Shown in pieces: positions 22,693 through 33,162 of a stretch of 64,000 bases of DNA; the first letter of the stretch is position 1; every line of letters begins with the position of its first letter. The position numbers and the translations under genes are program-made. The DNA comes from Neonectria sp. B-13 (taxonomy: Eukaryota > Ascomycota > Sordariomycetes > Hypocreales > Nectriaceae). The notes beneath the pieces are model-generated. The model saw only the letters and a program-made list of their open reading frames with translations. It searched no databases and was not told the DNA's origin. The stretch spans positions 62,001 through 126,000 of the forward strand of contig NOKP01000034.1 in NCBI GenBank assembly GCA_002682825.1, read 5' to 3'.

Positions 22693-24093
22693 CTACTCCA
22701 TCATGATGGCCGATGCAACGCCGATTCCAGTGCTGGAATCTTGGTCAGTGCCGTGCGCCGTACCGTGATTTATTCACGTCGTTGAGGCTTCTCATAACGT
22801 ACCTAGCACACATGCTGATCACGCCCATTTCCTTTCCCTGCCTCTTGAGTTCGGCAATGATGGTGGCCAGTTGCCGTGTTCCTGTTGCTCCAGTCGGGTG
22901 GCCAAGGGCAATGGCGCCTCCGTTGGGATTGACCTTTTCCATCTCCAGGCCAAGCCCATCAATGCAGGCTACTGTCTGACTGGCAAATGCTTCGTTCAGT
23001 TCAAAGATGTCGACGTCCTTCTGATCGATTCCGACATGCTTGTACAGCCTGGGGATGGCGTACAGCGGGCCCATGCCCATCTCGTCAGGCTCGCACCCAG
23101 CGACTTGAGTGCCAAGGAAACGTGCGAGCGGCTTTAGTCCACGGGCCTCAGCCCATGATCGTCGAGCTAGAATGACGGCCGATGCGCCGTCGGATATCTG
23201 AGACCTGTAAAGAGATAAGACTCGGAACGTACAGTTTCCTCTCAATACTACCTACGAGTTCCCTGCCGTGCTACTTCCATCTTCAATGAAGACTGGTTTG
23301 AGCTTCCCAAGCTTCTCTATAGTCACACCAGGCCGGATTGTGTCATCAACCTCTATTCGGACCCTCTTGCTCCCGTCTTCGGCGTTCAATAATGTGTACT
23401 CGACCGGTACGATCTCGGAAGAGAACCGGCCCTTGGAGCGCGCCTCATTGGCTTTGGCATGACTGAGCAATGCAAACTCGTCCTGAATTCTCCGGCTTAT
23501 ACCATACCGTCTTGCTACGTTTTCCGACGTGATACCCATGGGCATGAGACAGTCTGCGGCCGACTTGACCGGCGTGTTGCGGAGGATTGGACCGACGTCG
23601 GCAGGGATGCCGCGAGTTTGGTAGTTCTTGGACATGCTTTCAACGCCGCCAGCCAGGCCTACGTCGATTTGCCCAGCCATGATGCAGTGCGCCATGTGGG
23701 TGGTGGCCTGCAGACTACTCGAACACTGACGATTGACGGTGTGAAAGGTCGTCGATACCGGAAAGCCAGCATGAAGCAGTGCCATCCGGCCTGTTTTGGC
23801 GAAGCCTAGTTCAGCCAGCACGTTTCCTATGAGAACATCTTGAACGTCACGCGCCTCAATGTTGGCCCGTCGTTGGGCTTCCGCCATCACCTGCCACCAA
23901 ATCAGTCGGGGATTGCGTTCGAAAACATGCCAAAAGAATTTTCCCGTACTGGAACAAGGATATCTTCCGGCCACGCATCCTTGAATCCTCCTTTTAATGA
24001 CCTCGTGATGGGGCTGCGGACGGCTGAAAGAATGACAACGTCGTTGGGCGCTTTCCGTCGCAGAGCCCGGGCGCCTTTTACAAAGGCCGCCAT
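22693..24093 (-). CDS. 3-oxoacyl-CoA thiolase without PTS2
   Basis: Four exons (24093-23950, 23890-23256, 23204-22803, 22732-22693) encode 406 residues. Catalytic Cys lies in VNRQCSSSLQA. NEAFAS and IALGHPTGATG follow, and the last catalytic Cys lies in SMCASTG, restored by the last splice. The tail ends AIMME. It lacks the RLEKLSEQL-type PTS2 of thiolase 1, and its N-terminus MAAFVKGARALRRKAPNDVV is basic, so it may sit in another compartment. It shares a divergent promoter with the maleylacetate-reductase-like gene, which favours a role on 3-oxoadipyl-CoA, the next intermediate but one. The reading frame extending past the last donor to YVMRSLNDVNK is intron read-through, not the true C-terminus. 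Confidence 0.9.
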
Positions 24094-24481
24094 TGAGCTA
24101 TATGCCTGTGCTGAAGTATGGATCAGTCTAAGTTCAACGATAAGTGAAAATAAGCAACAAAAGAGACAAGTACGTATAAATTCAAGTACTGGTCTTTGTC
24201 CCGGTCAGAAATCCTGATCTCGAATGTGTTCCACTTGGTGGTGGCTCATGTGGGACCCAATCAACATGAGCGGCAGGCCCAATGTGGGGAGGAGAAAGTA
24301 CATATCTCACCCACATTGATAAGATGTAGTCTAATTAACTAAGCCATTGATATGCTCGTCATGCAGAGTTACTAATCAGCCATGCTCTGGAGTGATTCCT
24401 CAACCCAATTTTCACAACAAAGCCAGTTCCCACCGGAATTCCTCCTCATCGGCAGAACCACCCCTGAAGAGAGCGATCAAG
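24094..24481. promoter_or_regulatory. Divergent promoter, thiolase 2 / maleylacetate reductase
   Basis: ATGTGGGA (24248-24255), ATGTGGGG (24282-24289) and ACCCACAT (24309-24316) lie in the middle of this 388-bp spacer, about 165-230 bp from each start codon. The outer two face each other. This is one of the clearest instances of the cluster element. Confidence 0.62.
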
Positions 24482-25729
24482 ATGGCTTTCAATTTCGGTA
24501 CCGAAGTCCATTATCCAGCGTTCGACGATCGGGATACTCCCCAGATTTCATGTGGACTGCGATTCCCCGAAGCCTGCTTACGACACTGTCGAGATACCTT
24601 CTCCAGCTCCAGGGTCTACATCATTTGCTCCAAGTCATTGGAGCAGTCCACCGATGCCCTCGACCGCCTGCGCTCGGCTCTAGGCGGCCGAGTAGTAGGG
24701 GTGAGGATCGGGATCAGTCCCCACACCCCAATTGCGCAGGTCTTGGAGGTTGCCAATGAGGCCCGCGGCCTGGATACGGACTGTCTGGTGACTCTGGGCG
24801 CTGGCAGTCTCACCGACGCTGCTAAATTGGTACGGCTGGCCCTGGCCAACTCGGTCACTACTGAGGAAGATATGGATACGCTCTGGGGAACGACGGCTAG
24901 TAATCCTGCCTTGCGAGAAGCCATTGTCAAGCCGACCATTCCCCTCATCCACATTCCCACCTCGCTTTCCGGAGGAGAATATCAGGCAATCGCCGGAGGA
25001 ACAGAATCCAAAGGCTACTCCAAGAGGACCTTCCATTGCGAACAAGCCGAGCCAGAACTTGTTATTCAAGACCCAGAGCTATGCCTTACGACTCCTGCTT
25101 GGGTATGGCTGAGCACCTGCGTTCGATCTATAGATCACTGTGTCGAAACACTCTGTTCTCTGCTCTCTAATGAGAAGGGTGATGCATCGGCCCGTCGAGG
25201 TCTTCCCAAGCTGGTACGCGGGATTCTCTTGTCCAAAAAAGACCCAACTTCACTCGAGGCTCGCCATCTCGGCCAGCAAGGTGTCGTCGAGGCCATGTGT
25301 GCCGTATCGAGCGGCGTTCCACTCGGGGCCAGTCATGCTATTGGGCACCAGCTTGGCCCGCTCGGTGTCGGGCACGGCGAGACGAGCTGTATCTTGCTGC
25401 CTGCTGTGTGCAAGTTCAACCTGAAGAAAAGGGCAAACGTTGAGCGCCAGGTTCTTGTGAAGGAGCTGCTTCTACAACAGAGCGAGGTTATCCAGCTGCT
25501 CGAAGCAAGAGGTCTTGATCAGAGCGAGGTGGACCTTGGCGACATTTTGGATACTGTCATTTCAGCCTTAGGAATGCCTCGGACACTCGAAGATGTGAAC
25601 GTAGGACCTGATAAGATCGATATTCTCGCTCGAAATAGTCTGGATGATATATGGATACGGACAAATGCCGTTCCTATTACGGAGGAGTCACAGGTCAGGG
25701 AGATACTTGAGATGTGTGTTAGAAACTAG
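24482..25729 (+). CDS. Maleylacetate-reductase-like iron-containing alcohol dehydrogenase
   Basis: A single exon of 415 residues from the ATG at 24482 (good context, AAGATGG). The frame is open upstream to 24347 but that stretch has no family resemblance. The NAD-binding TLGAGSLTDAAKLV, the IPTSLSGGEYQAIAGGTE block and the His-rich ASHAIGHQLGPLGVGHGE are typical of the maleylacetate reductase branch of group III alcohol dehydrogenases. These enzymes reduce the 2,3 double bond of maleylacetate with NAD(P)H to give 3-oxoadipate. In this cluster that product would feed the SCOT-type transferase and a thiolase. The gene is divergent from thiolase 2. Substrate specificity cannot be proved from sequence. 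Confidence 0.88.
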   Translation: MAFNFGTEVHYPAFDDRDTPQISCGLRFPEACLRHCRDTFSSSRVYIICSKSLEQSTDALDRLRSALGGRVVGVRIGISPHTPIAQVLEVANEARGLDTDCLVTLGAGSLTDAAKLVRLALANSVTTEEDMDTLWGTTASNPALREAIVKPTIPLIHIPTSLSGGEYQAIAGGTESKGYSKRTFHCEQAEPELVIQDPELCLTTPAWVWLSTCVRSIDHCVETLCSLLSNEKGDASARRGLPKLVRGILLSKKDPTSLEARHLGQQGVVEAMCAVSSGVPLGASHAIGHQLGPLGVGHGETSCILLPAVCKFNLKKRANVERQVLVKELLLQQSEVIQLLEARGLDQSEVDLGDILDTVISALGMPRTLEDVNVGPDKIDILARNSLDDIWIRTNAVPITEESQVREILEMCVRN

Positions 25730-26201
25730 ATCATGTTGTCGTTATCTAGCTATAAAAAAACGAATAGCTTCCACATTCAGCTGTGCTGAGATGAGATTGT
25801 ATCCAACTCATTGATTATCGAAGGGTACTTATAGATAGCTTGTGGTGATGTTGATCTCAGGCCCAACTACAGCTCTTATATATGGTTTCGTTAGCTCTCC
25901 CATCTTAAGCCGAGCAAGTTTCCCCACCAACTGAATGATGCGCCTGTATGTGGGGATCTCATGTGGGACAGTGATTTCCCACACTCCATAACCGGGAGCT
26001 TTTGGGGGTTAATCAACCAAGGGGGTTCTTAAAGAAAGAACTAGATCACAAAGTGCTTACCTGAACTGTGTATTAAAGAACCGAGAAGCAGATATACCTG
26101 CAGACAAACCCTCTTTTCTTGCCGCGACATCCCCCCACATCGCACTCGCCGCAAAGCTATTTCTTTGAATCCTGGCAAGTACATGATCGATTGAGAACAA
26201 A
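25730..26201. promoter_or_regulatory. Promoter of the FAD hydroxylase
   Basis: ATGTGGGG (25948-25955), ATGTGGGA (25961-25968), TCCCACAC (25977-25984) and CCCCACAT (26133-26140) lie 60-255 bp upstream of the start codon. Three of them are packed in 37 bp. The first 200 bp hold the 3' end region of the reductase gene. No other gene is seen. Confidence 0.6.
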
Positions 26202-27599
26202 ATGGCGGACTACAAGGATCTTCAAGTGTCGATTATAGGCGCAGGTACCTGAAACGTGTCTGATAGCAATCCGCAGCGCCTTGACTGATCCACGCCTCTA
26301 GGAATGGGAGGCCTTGTTGCTGCTCTTGCCTTTGCCAGAAACGGCTTCAAACAAGTTCACATATACGAAAACGCGCCCGCCCTAGGCTTTGTTGGTGCAG
26401 GCATCCAGATTGCCCCCAATTTGATCCGCGTTCTGGACCGACTGGGCGTCTGGAGCAACTCTGCCATGAAAAAACACGCCACCAAGGTCAAGGAGGTCTG
26501 CATCTATGACGGGGCAACGAACAACGCCTTAGCACACGTCGCCATGACGGATATCCACGAAAAGTATGGTTATTCGCATTTTGCAGGCCACCGTGCTTCA
26601 CTGGCGGGTGGAATCTACGAGGCTGTTAAGGCCGAGCCCAACGTCCATTTTCATTTCGGAGAGACCTTACAAGACATTGAAAGTTACGGACCTGATCAGG
26701 TCAAGTTCGTTGTCAAGAGCCATGATAATACGATACACGTCATCGAAACTGACCTTCTCATTGGCGCTGACGGTATCAAGTCTGCCGTCAGGGAATCAAT
26801 GTTAACCTCGCTCAACCTGTCGGCTGAGGTCGAAGAGACGGGAACGGCGGCTTATCGGATTCTCCTCAAGCGTGAACAGATGGAACCGTACCCTGAGCTA
26901 CTCGAGCTTATCGACAGTTCCTCGGTCAGACGCTGGATAGGCGAGAAGCGACACATCATGGCGTACCCGATTCACAACCACTCCATTTACAACATTGCGA
27001 CGGCTCAGCCTGACGTAAACTTTGCAGGCCCAACCAACGCGACATGGGCAAACTTGGGCGACAAGACGGCTATGAAGGCTGTCTTTGCCGACTTTTGTCC
27101 TCTGGTGCAAAAGCTTCTTGATCTCGTGCCAGAGGGTGACGTTATCGAGTGGCGGTTGCGGAGCCACAAGCCCCTCGACACTTGGGTTCGCGGTGCTGTG
27201 ACACTCTTGGGAGATGCTTGCCATCCAACTCTTCCGCACCTGTCTCAGGGAGCTGCTATGGCTATTGAGGATGCGGCATCGCTGGCCACGGCTCTGACCT
27301 TGCTGCCGCAGGGCGAAAAGAAGGGTGAGGCTGTTTCCAAGACGCTGAAAGTATACGAGCTACTCAGAAAGACCCGGACTTCGACACTGGTGGACTTGGC
27401 GGCCCTGTCTGCCCGAACACTGCACCTAGGGGATGGCGAAGCTAAGGAGGAACGTGACCGGCAGTTTGCGGCGGCGAAAACACAAGGGGCGCCGATTCCA
27501 GACAAATGGGCAAGTCCAGAGGTGCAGAAGATGATTTATGAGTACGATTGCCTTACGGATGCCCGCGAAAGATTCCATGAGCTTTACGATACCCTGTAG
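26202..27599 (+). CDS. FAD-dependent aromatic hydroxylase (salicylate hydroxylase-like)
   Basis: Two exons (26202-26244, 26302-27599) encode 446 residues. The intron splits the dinucleotide-binding motif, which reads VSIIGAGMGGLVAALAF after splicing. The second FAD motif is GADGIKSAVRE and the third is LLGDACHPTLPHLSQGAAMA with IEDA. This is the group A flavoprotein monooxygenase layout of salicylate 1-hydroxylase and 6-hydroxynicotinate 3-monooxygenase. It would use NAD(P)H and O2 to hydroxylate, often with decarboxylation, an aromatic acid, giving the ring-cleavage substrate. It is the only oxygenase other than the ring-cleavage enzyme here, so it probably starts the pathway. Soluble, no targeting signal recognised. 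Confidence 0.9.
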
Positions 27600-27815
27600 A
27601 AGTTCACGTGGTAAGGGGGTCATGTGCGTGTAGTCGGAGTGGTGAGTGTCGATGGGCTGAAATTGTCCCAGGGGCATAGCGAAAAGAAAAGCACCATAAA
27701 TAATATATTAGGACCTGATACTGAATAACTTCCACGAACAGGTATTCTGAGTCATTTTAAGGACCATATTGTGCGGCAGAAGAACGTCGCATTGTCACCC
27801 ATTCCTTCCCTGACT

Positions 27816-28140
27816 TCACTGCTCCTCCATGTACTGGCGAGGACTTTCCCGGCACAAATACATCGTCGTGATTGTGCAAAGAGTGAAGGCTAATGTATAG
27901 AGACCAACTAGCGTACCTATTCCAGGGTAGTGCTTGGGACTGTCCTTGTACAGGAATGAGTACGAGACAATGATGCCGCTGATGTTGCCAAAGCCGACAT
28001 GTATGGTAATGCCTACAACCCGTTCGAGGGTGCTGTCAATGTTATTGCTGTTCCAGGCGACGCCTCGAGGCGGCAAAAAAGAAGCCTACGGACTTGACTG
28101 CTGCGTTTTGCGTCGCTAACGGCATGACGAAGCTGATGAT
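27816..28140 (-). pseudogene. C-terminal relic of an MFS transporter (allantoate-permease type)
   Basis: On the minus strand AWNSNNIDSTLERVVGITIH, VGFGNISGIIVSYSFLYKDS and PKHYPGIGTLVGLYTLAFTL read as the last two helices of an anion:cation symporter/Dal5-type transporter. A further fragment (IISFVMPLATQNAAVKSVGF) is joined just upstream in a shifted frame. The rest of the transporter is absent, so this is a remnant. Its place beside the hydroxylase suggests the cluster once had an importer at this end. Confidence 0.6.
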
Positions 28141-29235
28141 TCTGATTCGCTGACGCGTCCAAGCTCATCGGCATACCGCCCGGCGGTGACGCACAAAATG
28201 CAGGCCAGGACGAAAGAAACCGGGAAACCTCCAAATTTTCACCCAGTCCCAATTCTCCCTTTTCACGCGTTACGGGGCCAAGAATTTGGTGCGCTAGCCC
28301 CTCAGTTTTGCTCAAAAGCCCTGAACCAAAGCTGTGATGCCTCTCAATGTACATGCCTGTGCAGCCTGACGACCGCACATTGGTTGATGCTCTCCTTCCC
28401 TTTGCTGCGACGCTTACCAAGCCAGGAGACGCTAATGAGGTGGCTTACAAGGGGTATGCATGCTAGTTTGGGCCGCGCTGCCTATGTCGGCGGTAGAAAT
28501 TGTGGGAATGATTCTGATACAGGTGCTTGAGGTCTGGCGTGTTTCTTCCTGAGGTTGGAGTGAAGCCAAATGAGACAGGTTGATGGGTGTCGAAGGGCTG
28601 TGTTGAGACGCTCATGGAAATCATGCACAGTTTGAGCGTTAGGCACATGAGGGCTAGTCACATTGAGGATATAAGCTAGTTACCCTACCCTCATAGGCGG
28701 CTGATAGCTACATGGTCATCCGGGCCAGCCGCGCTCCTGTTACAAATCAACATGTATCATTGAGTGGACAGGCCGCGCGCGAGATTAGTAATAACTTGAA
28801 TCTAGGAGGTCCAGGTTGCCAGGCCACATAGTCTAACTAATAACCGAGAGGATAGTGAGAGACTTAGGCGCGCGGGAACTTACTTAAGCACAGCGGCTGG
28901 TGGGGCTTGTGATTAATGGGGAAGGACGCATGCATTGAGCACGCACTTTGGAACGAGAGAACAAACTCCGCGCGCCTGTTGACGTAATCATAAATTTGGC
29001 CCTCGATACGCAACTGAAGAGCGGTGACGGAATTCAAGGGGTTGAAGGTCTGATGGGATGAGATGAGAAGATGGAACAGTTTAGCCCAAGGTTGCTTACA
29101 CTTAAGAAGACAGACATTCCTCGAGTTTATCCAGCACTACAAAGCAAGCTCAGTAGCCTCAAGCAGTTGATACAGCCCACCAAGCCCCCATATCTTACTA
29201 TTTTCAACTGCAAGTGTTGAAATCCCGCATTCAAA
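28141..29235. other. Gene-poor spacer
   Basis: About 1.1 kb between the MFS relic and the nitroreductase-like gene. Open frames are short and overlapping on both strands, and no motif or splice pattern stands out. The last 150 bp presumably hold the nitroreductase promoter. Confidence 0.45.
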
Positions 29236-29940
29236 ATGGTTTCCGGTCTTATCACAACAGACCAGTGGCTCGCTGGCGCCAAGCACCGCCGTACAGTCTA
29301 CGGCCTGAAAGGAACGTCTTCCGCTCCGGACAGCCGTGTTGAGGAGATCATTCAGCAGGTTCTCTCCTTTGCGCCATCTTCCTACAACACGCAGCCCGTG
29401 CGCATAACTCTTGTCACCGGCGAGAAGCACAAGCAACTTTGGGACATCATCATAGCTCAAGCCGAGCCCATCCTCAAGGGTGCCGGCGAGGGGGTGTGGG
29501 CCAAATTGAGTGGGATATTCCAGGCGCACAAAGCGGCCTATGGCTCAGTACGTATATCAGGGGTCTATTTCCCAATATTTAATGCTGTGAATAACTGCTA
29601 ATCAATACGTTAATAGGTTCTCTTCTGGGAAAGCGGCAACTCTATCAAGGAGGCTGCTGAGACTCACCAGTCGGCCGCGCACATGTTTGGCGAATTTTCC
29701 GAGCACACCACAGGCATTCACCAGATTCTGGTCTGGACCGCCCTCGAGCTGGAAGGCTTGGGTGCCAACTTGCAGCACCTGAACGCTATTCCTCCGGTCG
29801 AGGCTGGCCTGAAGAAATTCCTCGAGGTGCCCGACGACTACAAGCTCAAGGCTCACTTGAATTATGGAGATGAGGCCCAAGACCACCCCGAGGCCCCTCC
29901 GAAGTTGCCGTTCAGCGAGACCTTGAAGGTTATCAACTAG
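29236..29940 (+). CDS. Nitroreductase family protein (Frm2/Hbn1-like)
   Basis: Two exons (29236-29547, 29617-29940) encode 211 residues, the normal size for the fungal FMN nitroreductase-like family. The N-terminal RRTVYGLKG and FAPSSYNTQPVRITLVTGEK are the family's FMN-phosphate and flavin contacts. GIHQILVWTALELEGLGANL and LPFSETLKVIN close the fold. Yeast relatives act in fatty-acid signalling and oxidative stress, and others reduce quinones or nitroaromatics. It stands alone between gene-poor spacers. Membership of either neighbouring cluster is not shown by the sequence. Confidence 0.88.
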
Positions 29941-31255
29941 GATATTTATCTTAAGGGTCGGTTCGCAATTCATATAGTAGACTTCTTCATATAGATTGAA
30001 TTGTTTTAGAACACCGCTTGCCAGTTATGAAGTGTTACAAAAGCTGCTCTCTTTACAGGCGCCTGGTCCATCAGGGCGTGAACAATATCATAGCTCAGTC
30101 CCCGATGCCCTTGCCAACTCTCTGCATCTTGATCCCCAGGATTTGGATCGAGATCTGGACCGGTAGAAGTGTCGGTCACTTGAAGCCCGAAGTGTTGATA
30201 GACCGTCTTGTGCATGTAATCTAAAGCTGGTTTACCATGTTGGCGTTTTGTTTTGCCACAAAAAGATGGCGCTCTCAACCTCGATGGTATGGGCATCCTG
30301 GACACATATTGAACTCGCTTATCGCTTGTTCTGCTTTTTCCTCCCATAAACTTAGGAAACTCCCTTTGTTATGATTGTGTCTAAGTCTATATATCCCTAT
30401 CTTATTATAGAGGCAGATTCGTTTCAAACCGTCTGTTGAACTAAGAGGAGACCGACTTTATCACCTACCCCAACTATATCTCCACCAAAGCTTCCGGTAT
30501 CGTTGGCTCGTTGATTCCCGGTATCCACTGCGATATCAAGACTCTTAGCCACAGTTTTACGATGGTCGTTGAAGTTTGGTTGACCATGGTATTCTTCTTC
30601 GGGTTTTACCGCCATATAATAAAGTCTTAGAACATTAGCTTTAGTTTCACACTAGGTATTTTCTCTGTTATTCTTTAGCCATACTACCCTCCACTAAACA
30701 TCTCCAAAATTGCTGTATTTATAGGATTCTTTACGTCGATGCCGCCAAGATTTCCCCTTACGCGCATCACGCAACGGGCAGCGGTGTTGCTGGAGCGCTC
30801 AACTGCATCATGGGGATGGTTTCAGCCATTCTTGCAGTGGAAGCGGGCACCGTTATATATATGCGCGGCTCTTTTCTTCCGTATTCTTATCGTTTCTGCT
30901 TATTTCCCCTTCAAACTATATGGCCGTCGGAGGTCTTAAAGGCAAAGTAACATACAACCAGATTGTAGACCTACGTTCATCCGAGGTACTTCGCAGCGTG
31001 TATTCTTACTCTAGAAGAAAATAATTCTAATCATGGTTGGTGCACAGCTCTTCGTAAGGGGTCTTGTGCTAATTTTCAATGTCGTTAATGAAATAATAAT
31101 TGTTCAAACTTCGCAAATGTATATAGCATTGATATGATTTTCTAGATCGCGGGAATTAAGAGTAAAGGTATAATTCTACCTGGACTCTTAGATTCCCAAT
31201 TAGATACGAGCTACCCTTCTATATCACTAAGAAATCACCACGTAGTAACTAACTA
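29941..31255. other. Gene-poor AT-rich spacer
   Basis: About 1.3 kb. One stretch (about 30725-30945, plus strand) reads ILYVDAAKISPYAHHATGSG followed by VAGALNCIMGMVSAILAVEA, which looks like a protein fragment with a hydrophobic helix, but I cannot place it in a family and it has no start or splice context. Otherwise nothing is recognised. Confidence 0.4.
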
Positions 31256-32410
31256 CTAAGCCAAATCCTTAACATTGTCAGCAACAGTTTGCTCCAGGCT
31301 GGTCCAACCTTCACGTCCAAAGACTTCCTGTAGCAGTTGCTCTCCTCGCTTAGTCGGGACTGTCATAATACTAAGCTTCGCACCCTCGATATCATCGGCG
31401 AACTTCTTAGACGGGTACAGCTTCCGCAGGATAGCTAAGATGTCATTCCATGTATAAGGGCCGGCAGACGCATAGATCCGCTCGTCTCTCACAGACTCAG
31501 AGAGCAGTGCAGCCACATGGAGACGCCCGACGTCTTTGACGTTCACGTACCACGCTATAGTCGTATTAGTTCGGTTACAATATGCCGGATATTGTTTCGA
31601 AAATAGAAAGACTTACCAGGAGGCAACTGCTTGACAAAGTCAACCCCGTTCTCATAGACCATCCTAATCCAACCGCCTGTGCTCAAAGTCCCCTGCGTGC
31701 TTAACACCTCGCCAATAGTGGCGTCAGGCAACACGGCGTTAGCTCGGAAATGAGGCTTCTCTTCCTTCACGAACTTCCAAAAGGCCTTCTCGCCCTCTGC
31801 TTTGCTGGCGCCGTATACAGCAACCGCGTGCGCAGCGGGGAACGGAGCCGACGTTACACTCCATGCCTCCTTGATTTGGGCATCGTTCCAGGTTGACGTG
31901 TCGAGGATCAAAGGCATATTGGGACCAGAGGCGGCCATGCTGCTAGACGTGTATACGAAGCTCTTGACCGATGGCTCTTTAGCGGCTGACTGGAGTAGAG
32001 TTACCACACCGGCTACAGTCGGTGGAATAACTTCATTGGGGTCCGGGCTGAAAGACACATTTGAAGCGTTGTGGATGACTCCTTGAACGCCTAGGCAGAG
32101 AAGTAGAAGTTAGAAATAGTTAAGCTCAAGGTATAAGGGAGCTTTTATTACCCTTTACCGCTTCGTCAAATGCCCCAGCGGTCGACATCTCTGGTACGAT
32201 AACAGCGGAGAATTTGCCAGCGCCATGGCGGGCTGAAAAGAACTCTGTAGTCCATGCCGCTTTTTTCTCGTCGCGAACTGTACCCCTGACGTGATAACCA
32301 GCCAGGAGCAGCTGGTCGACAATGTGGGTTGCCATAAAGCCGGTAGCGCCAGTCACAAGGACAGTCGAGCCAGCCGGGAAGGCAGTGTCGTTGAGGGAGA
32401 GGTTTGACAT
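31256..32410 (-). CDS. Extended SDR reductase (aldehyde/flavanone reductase-like), copy 1
   Basis: Three exons (32410-32152, 32090-31617, 31554-31256) encode 343 residues. TVLVTGATGFMATHIVDQLL is the NAD(P)-binding Gly motif and VRGTVRDEKKA the segment after beta-2. FVYTSSSMAA carries the catalytic-triad serine strand and VAVYGASKAEGEKAFW the Tyr-x-x-x-Lys motif (YGASK). This is the Gre2/cinnamoyl-CoA-reductase/dihydroflavonol-reductase-like group, which reduces aldehydes or ketones with NADPH. It diverges from a paralogue at 33.2 kb. A tailoring role for the nearby PKS aldehyde product is possible but not demonstrated. Confidence 0.88.
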
Positions 32411-33162
32411 GATGAGGTAAAACTGTGGGTGTGGATGTGAAGATGCTGAGTGAAGATTCTGGGAGAGATGTTGAGTGAATAAGATGAGTGAGGATAATGA
32501 TTACATTCCTAGTTGTATATCGCTACTTATAGTACCAATTCCATCACTGCAGCCAAGGTTCAAGATGTATTACAAACAACGAATTAATCAGATTAGATCT
32601 GTCGTTGTATGGTTGCTAAGCAGACAATCCGTATGCTCGAGAATCAGGTAGCATATCCCTTGCTTTGAGGTATTTACCTTGATTTATCTCCTTGAGCAAG
32701 ATGGCGCATAAGTTTGGTGACAAGACGGGACGCCACGAGAACTCGGGTTTCCGTGGACTTGGAGCTCCGAAAAAAGGTGGCGTATAACTGGCTTGAACAC
32801 TGGGCGCCACGAGAACTCGGGGTTCCGAGTACTCGGGGTTCCGAGATCGACCCACGGACAGTCTAAGTTAGGGATCAGCCCCACAGGAACATCCTTGCTG
32901 TGTCTTAGCACATGCTGCTGTTCTGAACATGAGATGGTGCTGAATAATTGTCAATTAGAAATCTGAATCTGAAGTTACCTAGAACGACGAGGAGAGGATA
33001 GAAGAGGTGGCTTAGTGATGAACATCAGATATCGTGATCGAACGAGATGCGATGCTGTTGACGTCCTTGGTGTAGAAGCTTTTTGTATATATATTGTGCA
33101 ATGGGATCAACTATGAAGACGTAGTGCTACTCCCAAGGCAGATACAGCTCAAAATCTACACA
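32411..33162. promoter_or_regulatory. Divergent promoter of the two SDR genes
   Basis: The spacer carries a diverged direct duplication of about 74 bp (near 32700-32773 and 32774-32847). The best-conserved part is CGCCACGAGAACTCGGG (32731-32747 and 32805-32821). The second copy ends in two tandem CTCGGGGTTCCGAG units with palindromic arms (about 32816-32845). Function unknown. Confidence 0.5.

Noticed and set aside
22745..22802. Thiolase 2 C-terminus YVMRSLNDVNKSRYGARH
   Set aside because: Intron read-through. A GTACGT donor and the CAG acceptor at 22733 restore CASTGIGVASAIMME.
4434..26140. Explaining all TGTGGG sites as CreA carbon-repression sites
   Set aside because: Only those ending GGGG match SYGGRG fully. 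Sites ending GGGA, GGGT or GGGC do not. Dual control remains possible.
30725..30945. Protein fragment with a hydrophobic helix
   Set aside because: Could not be assigned to a family and lacks start and splice context. Not reported as a gene.
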